Source: Candidatus Aenigmatarchaeota archaeon
Lineage (GTDB): Archaea > Aenigmatarchaeota > Aenigmatarchaeia > QMZP01 > JAFGSV01
Assembly (NCBI GenBank): GCA_021163005.1
Contig: JAGGXP010000042.1
Coordinates: 1 to 44,994 of the forward strand
Direction: 5' to 3'
Length of the DNA: 44,994 bases
A program made the position numbers and the translations under genes. Shown piece after piece: positions 39,331-44,994 of the stretch. The notes below the pieces were generated by a model. It had not been told where the DNA came from, made no database searches, and saw only the letters and a program-made list of their open reading frames with translations. The first letter of the stretch is position 1. Every line of letters begins with the position of its first letter.

Positions 39331-40773
39331 TCAGTACGCCCTTGCGAAATAGACTTTCGTGTCCGCCTTCTTGCCGCAGACAATGCATTTGCCCTTTTCC
39401 TTCTGCTCAAAAGGTATGACCCTTATTGTCGCTGCTGTGTCGTTTTTCACGGCCTCCTCGCAGCCGGGGTCGCCGCACCAGAATGCATGCACCATCTTCT
39501 TTTCAGCTACAGAGACCTTGACATCGTTGTAGGTCTTCGCTTCCACCATGCTGCTGTTCATGACCTTCCGCGCCTTGTCGAGCAGGCGCTTCTGCATGGC
39601 TTCAAGCTCCTCATCAATGGCCTTTGGAAGCTCTTTCATCTTCACGGACTTCTTTTCGCCCGTGTCCCTGAGAACCATCACAGCCTGCTTCTTTGCCACA
39701 TCCTTCGGACCTATTTCAATCCTTACGGGGACGCCCTTCATCTCCCACTCGTTGAACTTCCATCCGGCGCTGTAGCTGTCCCTTGAGTCGAAATGAACCT
39801 CCCACTTCCTGGAAAGCAGTTTCCTCAGCTTTTCGCATTCATCAAACACCTTTTTCCTGTCCCTGTCGAATATTATTGGGACGATGACGACGTGTATGGG
39901 CGCTATCCTCGGCGGCAGGACCAGTCCCCTGTCGTCGCCGTGCGTCATTATTACAGAGCCGATAAGCCTTGTGCTCACGCCCCATGATGTCTGCCATACG
40001 CGCTTGTACTTCCCGTCCTTGTCAAGGTACTTTATGTCGAAAACCTTTGAGAAGTGCTGGCCGAGGTTGTGTGATGTTCCCATCTGCAGGGATTTGCCGT
40101 CGGGCATGAGGCTTTCTATGGCGGTCGTGTAATATGCACCCGCAAACTTCTCGGCTTCGCTTTTCCTGCCCTTTATGACAGGCACAGCGAGGTAGTCCTC
40201 TGCCAGCTTCTCATAGAAGTCCAGAATCTTCATTACTTCCTCGTCTGCCTCATCCTCAGTTGCATGCACTGTGTGACCCTCCTGCCACAGGAATTCCCTT
40301 GTCCTGAGGAATATCTTTGTGACCTTGGTTTCCCAGCGCACTATGTTGCACCACTGGTTGAGCAGTATGGGCAGGTCCCTCCAGCTCCTGAGCCATTTCG
40401 AGTATGCATCATATATTATGGTCTCGCTCGTCGGCCTCACGGCATATCTCTCATTCTCGTCCTCCACCCATGCCACTTCGGGGTTGAATCCCTCGAAGTG
40501 GTCCGCTTCCTTCTTCAGGAATCTTTCAGGGATGAACATGGGAAAGTATGCATTCTTATGGCCGCTCTCTTTAAGCATCCTGTCGAGTGCGGCATGTATC
40601 CGTTCCCAGACAGCGTATCCGTGTGGCCTGATTATCATGCAGCCGCCGATTGGCGCAAAGTCTGCCATTCCGGACTTCAGCACGACCTCGTTGTACCACT
40701 CTGACATGTCTTCCGACTTTTTCACTGTTATTCCCTGCGTTTCCTTCTTGCTCTTGGACACTTTTTCAGCCAT
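39331..40773 (-). CDS. proS: Prolyl-tRNA synthetase, archaeal/eukaryal type
   Basis: 480 residues. Class II core without the bacterial editing insertion: motif 1 region GGCMIIRPHGYAVWERI, motif 2 with RPTSETIIYDAYSKW and NIVRWETKVTKIFLRTREFLWQEGHT (part), motif 3 GVSTRLIGSVIMTHGD. The anticodon domain is followed by the C-terminal zinc domain with CGDPGCEE and CIVCGKKADTKVYFARAY, typical of the archaeal/eukaryal form. A AAATAAATA element about 27 nt upstream indicates a leaderless message, in contrast to thrS. Confidence 0.96.
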   Translation of the reverse strand: MAEKVSKSKKETQGITVKKSEDMSEWYNEVVLKSGMADFAPIGGCMIIRPHGYAVWERIHAALDRMLKESGHKNAYFPMFIPERFLKKEADHFEGFNPEVAWVEDENERYAVRPTSETIIYDAYSKWLRSWRDLPILLNQWCNIVRWETKVTKIFLRTREFLWQEGHTVHATEDEADEEVMKILDFYEKLAEDYLAVPVIKGRKSEAEKFAGAYYTTAIESLMPDGKSLQMGTSHNLGQHFSKVFDIKYLDKDGKYKRVWQTSWGVSTRLIGSVIMTHGDDRGLVLPPRIAPIHVVIVPIIFDRDRKKVFDECEKLRKLLSRKWEVHFDSRDSYSAGWKFNEWEMKGVPVRIEIGPKDVAKKQAVMVLRDTGEKKSVKMKELPKAIDEELEAMQKRLLDKARKVMNSSMVEAKTYNDVKVSVAEKKMVHAFWCGDPGCEEAVKNDTAATIRVIPFEQKEKGKCIVCGKKADTKVYFARAY

Positions 40774-40857
40774 AAGAAAAGAGTTGTGTCCATGCTATTT
40801 ATTTGTGCATGTTGGCTGATTCGTGATTTATAAAATTAACTCTCAAAATTATGCTTT

Positions 40858-41613
40858 ATGACAGATGTTATGAACTATATTCATGACGGTAACAGTGTTT
40901 ACGCAGCAGCTATAGACATGGACGGCGTCACCGTCAACACCATGAACGAGGCGTACTACTTCACGGCAGAGACGTGGAAAGCTCTCGGGGAGGGCAAATA
41001 CCCATTCAGCCTGGAGGAGTTCTCCGGGAAGATCAGAAGCAGAATGCAAAGGAGAGGAGACCTTCTGACGCTTAGCAAGGCACTGCTTAACAATGAACCA
41101 CTTGATGACATTGAAACCCTCAGGGAGCGGTATCCAAGGCATTACAATGAAGGCGGGGACATTTTCAAAAGTATGCGGGCAGCTGTCTTGAAGTCGGATC
41201 CGGGGAAGGTCTTGTCGCTTTCGCCTCTTTATGACGGCGTAAAAGATATGTACAGGGAACTGAACGCCATGAAAAACCTGAATGTCTACATAGTGAGCAG
41301 CAAAGACATGAAAGCCATAAAGAGCATCGTGGATTATTACAAGCTTCCGGTGGATGGCATAGTGTCTGATAAAATAGGCGGACAACCTGCAGGCAGGCCC
41401 GAGCAGTTCATGTATCTTGAAAAACACGGCATTGTTCTTCATAACACTATTCATTATGACGATTGCGCCAGGAATCTTGAGGAGGCAGAAATACTCGGCA
41501 TCACGCCGGTCGCGGCGCCGCAGGGCTTTGATCCACCTGAAAAGATAGCCCCATACATACAGTCATATCCGGAAGAGTTTCCGGTTCTTGTAAGGGTACT
41601 GTTTGGAGTATGA
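40858..41613 (+). CDS. HAD-superfamily hydrolase
   Basis: 251 residues. Motif I DMDGVTVNT has nucleophile D20 and acid D22; an alpha-helical cap follows (about 30-120), then motif II VSSK and motif IV HYDDCARNLEEAEILGI. The pattern is that of C1-capped phosphatases of the phosphoglycolate phosphatase/beta-phosphoglucomutase type; substrate cannot be told. It is transcribed alone, divergent from proS. The motif III lysine is probably in PAGRPEQF or just before. Confidence 0.82.
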   Translation: MTDVMNYIHDGNSVYAAAIDMDGVTVNTMNEAYYFTAETWKALGEGKYPFSLEEFSGKIRSRMQRRGDLLTLSKALLNNEPLDDIETLRERYPRHYNEGGDIFKSMRAAVLKSDPGKVLSLSPLYDGVKDMYRELNAMKNLNVYIVSSKDMKAIKSIVDYYKLPVDGIVSDKIGGQPAGRPEQFMYLEKHGIVLHNTIHYDDCARNLEEAEILGITPVAAPQGFDPPEKIAPYIQSYPEEFPVLVRVLFGV

Positions 41614-41657
41614 GACCTCTTCACAACGCTTTTTAAACCCTGTTTCAAATTCTAATT

Positions 41658-42776
41658 ATGGGCGAGATACGGCATTACATCCTTAGGCAGCAGCTCCAGA
41701 AAGAGCTTGAGAGTGCGCATGCCGCAGAGTCCAAAGGTAACGACAAGGAAGCCGGCGAGCACTATGTGAAGGCAGGCGCCATAGCGAGGAAGCTTGCATA
41801 CATAGCACCGAGGGAGCACGCTGAGGAGTTCTTCCACAGCGCCTCGCAGCTCGAAAACAAGGGCAATGTGATAAGGACTACGGAAGGCAGGGACCGAGCC
41901 GAAAACACCGACCTCATAGACAGCATGCTTGTCACGCAGAAGCCGGCCACGTCATGGGACGACATAGGCGGCCTTGAGGAAGCAAAGCATACACTCAAGG
42001 AGGCCATAATACTCCCATTCATAAAGGCAAGACCGGACTTTGTCAAAATCACCAAGTCCATACTCCTTTACGGCCCCCCGGGAACGGGAAAGACGCTGCT
42101 CGCAAAGGCCAGCTCGAACACGCTTAATGCCACGTTCTTCGAGGCCAAGGCCTCGGGACTGCTCTCGAAATACTTCGGTGAATCCTCGAAAATCATATCG
42201 TCGCTTTTCTCCAAGGCCTCTGAAAAGCAGCCAAGCGTCATATTCATGGACGAGATAGACTCCCTTGCCCCGAGCAGGAGCTCGGGCATAGACGAGAGCA
42301 GCAGGCGCGTACTCGGGGAGATACTCGAGGGTATGGACGGCTTCAGCGCGCGGAAGGACGACAAGGTGATATTCATAGGCGCCACAAACAAGCCCTGGGA
42401 CCTCGACGACGCCCTCCTCAGCAGGTTCCAGCGCAAGATTTACGTCCCCCTTCCCGGCCCCGAGGCGCGCAGGTCAATTTTCGAAATACATCTCAGGGGC
42501 GCTGGACTTAATGTGAACATAAGCGACCTCGTGAAGCGCAGCGAAGGGTATTCCGGCAGGGACATAGCCGCACTCTGCCAGCATGCCATAAGCGGCATGG
42601 TCAAGGAGGAAAACCCCGGACTTGAAGACCTCACTTCCAAGCAGCTCGAAAGCTTTTCGCTCAAGACAAGGCCGCTCCTGCCCTCGGACTTCGACAGCGC
42701 ATTCGAGAAGATAAAGCCGTCATGTGATGCAAAGTCTCTTGAAAAGTATTCTGAATGGGAGAATGAGTTCGCTTAA
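41658..42776 (+). CDS. Vps4/CdvC-like AAA ATPase with N-terminal MIT-like helices
   Basis: 372 residues. An N-terminal helical region (about 5-75, QKELESAHAAESKGNDKEAGEHYVKAG, part) has the three-helix spacing of an MIT domain. A linker leads to one AAA module: SWDDIGGLEEAK, Walker A GPPGTGKT (139-146), pore loop KYFGES, Walker B VIFMDEID (about 194-201), sensor 1 GATNKPWDLDDALLSRF. The module matches Vps4/katanin/CdvC ATPases, which remodel ESCRT-III filaments in membrane scission and cell division. The VPS4 C-terminal helix is present but the beta domain is short. No CdvB/ESCRT-III gene is in the window, so the substrate is unknown. Confidence 0.85.
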   Translation: MGEIRHYILRQQLQKELESAHAAESKGNDKEAGEHYVKAGAIARKLAYIAPREHAEEFFHSASQLENKGNVIRTTEGRDRAENTDLIDSMLVTQKPATSWDDIGGLEEAKHTLKEAIILPFIKARPDFVKITKSILLYGPPGTGKTLLAKASSNTLNATFFEAKASGLLSKYFGESSKIISSLFSKASEKQPSVIFMDEIDSLAPSRSSGIDESSRRVLGEILEGMDGFSARKDDKVIFIGATNKPWDLDDALLSRFQRKIYVPLPGPEARRSIFEIHLRGAGLNVNISDLVKRSEGYSGRDIAALCQHAISGMVKEENPGLEDLTSKQLESFSLKTRPLLPSDFDSAFEKIKPSCDAKSLEKYSEWENEFA

Positions 42777-42867
42777 GCTGCTAATGCAGGTTTCATTCTT
42801 TAAACACTTACTTTACCTTTCTTCAGAAGAATGCAGATAAAGCATGTTTACTCGAAAAAATAAAAAA

Positions 42868-42891
42868 TAAGAGCAAAAAGGTAAGCTCTTA
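42868..42891 (-). terminator. Intrinsic-type terminator after the four-helix membrane protein gene
   Basis: On the minus strand TAAGAGC and GCTCTTA form a perfect 7-bp stem around a 10-nt loop, followed by TTTTTTATTTTTT. The hairpin begins 5 nt past the stop of the gene at 42897. Stem plus long T tract is a convincing transcription end; archaeal RNA polymerase stops at T tracts even without the stem. Confidence 0.75.
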
Positions 42892-42896
42892 CAATT

Positions 42897-43250
42897 TTAA
42901 GCACTTGGCTTTGAAGCCAAGTTGTAGACGGCCTTAAGCGCTACTACCAGTGCTGCCGGAGCTACGAAAGCTGCGACATTAAGAACCATCAACGCAAGGT
43001 AGGTTCCTATCACTGGGATTGCATTCAGGTTAGCTGTGCCGATAAGGACAACAGCTACTGCCGAAAGAAGGAAGTCGTTGACTTCCTTGTCTCCTATGTT
43101 GAGGAATCCGACTACGAGGCCAAGGATGACAAGAGCAAGTGTTACATAACCTGCTGATGCTGCATCCAGAGCACCCGATGCCAGACCGGCGAGGATTGCA
43201 ATCAAAACGCCCAGAATAAAGGCCCATCCTCCAATTTTTTCGTAGGGCAT
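42897..43250 (-). CDS. Small four-helix membrane protein, probably highly expressed
   Basis: 117 very hydrophobic residues with four membrane helices (GGWAFILGVLIAILAGLASG, YVTLALVILGLVVGFL, FLLSAVAVVLIGTANL, YLALMVLNVAAFVAPAALVVAL, parts). Only a few charged residues separate them. Codon use differs from neighbours (GCT, GGT and AAG-rich, fewer rare codons), and it has a strong TATATA box, a GGTGAT site and a clean terminator, all signs of an abundant protein. Similar Ala/Val/Leu-rich small membrane proteins are widespread in DPANN, some thought to be cell-envelope components. No function assigned. Confidence 0.7.
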   Translation of the reverse strand: MPYEKIGGWAFILGVLIAILAGLASGALDAASAGYVTLALVILGLVVGFLNIGDKEVNDFLLSAVAVVLIGTANLNAIPVIGTYLALMVLNVAAFVAPAALVVALKAVYNLASKPSA

Positions 43251-43321
43251 TGTATCACCATTTAATTATTGGTTGGATGTTCCCTATATATCTTTTTTAG
43301 GTGAAAATTCGTCTTTTGACG

Positions 43322-44260
43322 TTATTTTGCTGCTTTTCTTTTCGCATATGGAACAAAAGCTATTGTTATTATGTATATGAAAATCGTGTAGAAAATGAAT
43401 ATGGCTATTATTCTCGCCGTGAAGCCCATGGCCTCTATAACTGCTCCGAGAAACACGAAAAGCAGAGCGAGCCCGAGCAGTTTCATGGAATCCCTGAAAA
43501 TGCCGAAGAGTATCGCATCCTTGTGCCCCCTGAGAACGGCAGCCGAGATGAGGCTTCCCGATATGCCTGCTATTATGTACCCGGCAATCTCCGGTATCCC
43601 GTGCGGCAGGAAGTTGAGGCTCACAATCGGTATGTGGAAGAAGCTTTCCGAGAGTCTGCCTATGTATGCGCCCAGTATGCTGGCATTCCAGACTATTATG
43701 AATATGGCGCCCGCGCCGAATATCAGCGAGAATACGAAAGCGAAGCTTGTCACCCACAGGTTATTCTCCAGTATCTGTATGAATCTTGAATATTCATTCC
43801 CGCTTGCATATCCGCTCATCAACTGACCTGAATGGCCTATGAAGTTTCCTGTTGACGACCTTATATCCTGCACCTTCATTATCTGTATCTGGAATGTGTC
43901 AGCGGGCAGGTACACCGCCCACAGTGCATATGACACAGTCAGCCCGGCGAAAAAGAACAGCAGAACCATTATGTCCTTTTCCTCTCTTTCCCAGAATCCC
44001 TTTTCGTAGTGTTTTTCTATGTCCCTTTCATCCATGCCCTCCTCCCTCTTTATGTACATGGTCAGGAAGTACACTGCCGGTATTATTGTGAAGAGTACGG
44101 AGAATATGCCTGCAAGCTTCAGGGTGGTTCCGGAAACAGTCACATTGTATGAGACCTCATAGCCGAACACTATGCCCACGCTTGATATGAGCAGCGCCCA
44201 CAGAAACATCAGCCATGGCCTTTCCTTTATCTCGTTGAACTTCACAAGAGATTCGAGCAT
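43322..44260 (-). CDS. SpoIIM-family (DUF95) membrane protein
   Basis: 312 residues from MLESLVKFNEIKERPW, about 25 nt after an ATTTAAAG box; a TTG 18 nt upstream is unlikely. Six or so transmembrane helices. The family hallmark NFLPHGIPEIAGYIIAGISG (about 225-245) is clear. In Bacillus SpoIIM works with SpoIID/SpoIIP in septal peptidoglycan remodelling; archaeal relatives have no known role, but many sit with MoxR or membrane-assembly genes. It is separated by 97 nt from the divergent SRP RNA gene. Confidence 0.85.
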   Translation of the reverse strand: MLESLVKFNEIKERPWLMFLWALLISSVGIVFGYEVSYNVTVSGTTLKLAGIFSVLFTIIPAVYFLTMYIKREEGMDERDIEKHYEKGFWEREEKDIMVLLFFFAGLTVSYALWAVYLPADTFQIQIMKVQDIRSSTGNFIGHSGQLMSGYASGNEYSRFIQILENNLWVTSFAFVFSLIFGAGAIFIIVWNASILGAYIGRLSESFFHIPIVSLNFLPHGIPEIAGYIIAGISGSLISAAVLRGHKDAILFGIFRDSMKLLGLALLFVFLGAVIEAMGFTARIIAIFIFYTIFIYIITIAFVPYAKRKAAK

Positions 44261-44356
44261 GAATAATAATTGTTTCAAACCCTTTAAATTTCAGGACTGC
44301 CTGCCGGACGGATTCAACAATATTCATTATTTAAAACCCCGCTACAAATAAGATTT

Positions 44357-44714
44357 GACAGGGGATAGACTGGGCTGCCGGGCGTAGCCTGTAACCGCAA
44401 ACACCGGGAACAATTTCCCTTGTTTCCCGGAGGTGGAAACCGTCTTCATGGCGGAGTCGAAGCCCGAAAGAGGTTCAGTCGTTCAGGGCAGGCCCCTGCA
44501 TCTGACTGCGAAACCCTTCCCTGCAGGATCATTTGCATGGTGAACCTGGTCAGGCCTTGACGGGAGCAGCCATAAAGCACTGACGCCGTGAAAGCTTTCA
44601 GGTGTCTTGCGCGTGGATGCTGTGTTCATGATGCTTGCAGGATCCAAGGGTGGAGGATGATGCAGGGACAAACCAGCTCAGGGCGGCTGTCCCGACTGAG
44701 GGTGTTCCCCTGTC
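44357..44714 (+). ncRNA. Signal recognition particle (7S) RNA
   Basis: The ends pair: gacagggga (44357-44365) with tcccctgtc (44706-44714), the archaeal helix 1. The Alu domain is recognisable from GCCGGGCGTAGCCTGTAACCG (part, near 44370-44395) and GAAGCCCGA (44459-44468). Helix 8 is recognisable from GGTGAACCTGGTCAGG and GGGAGCAGCC (near 44538-44572). Length is about 358 nt, slightly long for archaea. A TATA element tatttaaa (about 44327-44335) lies about 25 nt upstream. The helix 8 cap is UGAC where GNRA is usual. It guides membrane and secreted proteins with SRP54 and SRP19. Confidence 0.93.
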
Positions 44715-44731
44715 ACTTATGGTTCAGTGAT

Positions 44732-44994
44732 ATGATGTACGACTACTGGCATATGCATCACGAAAAGAAGAACTGGAAGAGCAATGCCGTAGTGTTTCTT
44801 CTCATTGTCATAGCGCTGTTCAGCGGCATAATGCTGGGCAGCCTTTTCGGCCCGAAAGGCACGAAGATTGTCTACAACACAACACGGGTTGTTGAGAGAC
44901 CTTCAGAAATCCTTATGACACCCTTCGATTATGAGAAGATGGGCATCGGGAATTCGTCATCCTCGCTTATACGCATACCTGCTGTTGACAAGGA
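44732..44994 (+). CDS. N-terminus of a second membrane-anchored S16-like protein (partial)
   Basis: 87 residues are visible before the window ends. It starts MMYDYWHMHHEKKNWKS with GTGAT just before the ATG. One transmembrane helix (about 19-40, AVVFLLIVIALFSGIMLG) is followed by an outside segment ending LIRIPAVDK. The phrase I-x-x-P-A-V-D or P-I-V-A-V-N after a TM helix opens the S16 domain in the protein at 13241-14020 and in archaeal Lon-like proteases generally. The catalytic part is beyond the window, so this is a guess of family. It lies 17 nt downstream of the SRP RNA. Confidence 0.5.
   Translation, partial: MMYDYWHMHHEKKNWKSNAVVFLLIVIALFSGIMLGSLFGPKGTKIVYNTTRVVERPSEILMTPFDYEKMGIGNSSSSLIRIPAVDK

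Overview
The window reads as a chromosomal piece of an archaeon. Evidence: an archaeal-type ThrRS and ProRS, aIF2-beta, the Rpp21-type RNase P subunit, a histone, Dph6, an archaeal SRP RNA, intron-bearing tRNAs with bulge-helix-bulge splice sites, and many leaderless genes with a TATA box about 25-30 nt before the start codon. Small single-domain proteins, imported bacterial genes (DnaK/DnaJ/GrpE, bacterial-type MetK, a MltB-like lytic transglycosylase) and tRNA introns at odd positions suggest a DPANN-type lineage, but no 16S rRNA is present and the phylum is inferred.

Layout. 1-3.9 kb is an accessory zone: the tail of a restriction/modification gene, a zinc-ribbon protein, two nucleotidyltransferase/HEPN toxin-antitoxin pairs and a DUF2283 pair. 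Three degraded copies of the 3' end of the neighbouring aminotransferase gene lie between these cassettes. 3.9-8.6 kb holds the aminotransferase, thrS with a leader hairpin that mimics a tRNA-Thr anticodon arm, a LAGLIDADG endonuclease, and a tRNA-Gln with two introns. 8.6-16 kb holds dnaJ and a MoxR/DUF58/VWA/BatD-like operon with an embedded Lon-type (S16) protease, a winged-helix protein and a 7-TM protein. 16-24.4 kb holds dnaK, grpE, an alcohol dehydrogenase, an amidotransferase, the lytic transglycosylase, and an operon of DUF5320, split permease, NifX-like and DUF134 proteins. 24.4-28 kb holds dph6, thpR, an MFS transporter, a Mth938-like protein, a tRNA-Val with a 152-nt T-loop intron, and a repeat-rich noncoding island. 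28-33.8 kb holds a pilin-like protein, aIF2-beta, a membrane protein, a dUTPase-like protein, porGDAB (pyruvate to acetyl-CoA) and an HTH-CBS regulator. 33.8-45 kb holds metK, RNase Z, RNase P protein 4, histone, proS, a HAD hydrolase, a Vps4/CdvC-like ATPase, a SpoIIM-family protein, the SRP RNA and the start of a second S16-like membrane protein. Two genes in this last stretch look broken.

How it fits together. Most of the window is core information processing plus ferredoxin-linked carbon metabolism. The unusual parts are the two tRNA loci, whose introns share a structured 52-55 nt module; the endonuclease parked between an intron-free copy of the tRNA-Gln D-arm and the intron-bearing gene; the toxin-antitoxin hotspot at the aminotransferase 3' end; and a possible ThrRS autoregulatory hairpin. 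Starts were chosen from TATA spacing, Shine-Dalgarno sites and family N-termini. All functional calls come from reading the sequence; no database search was run.
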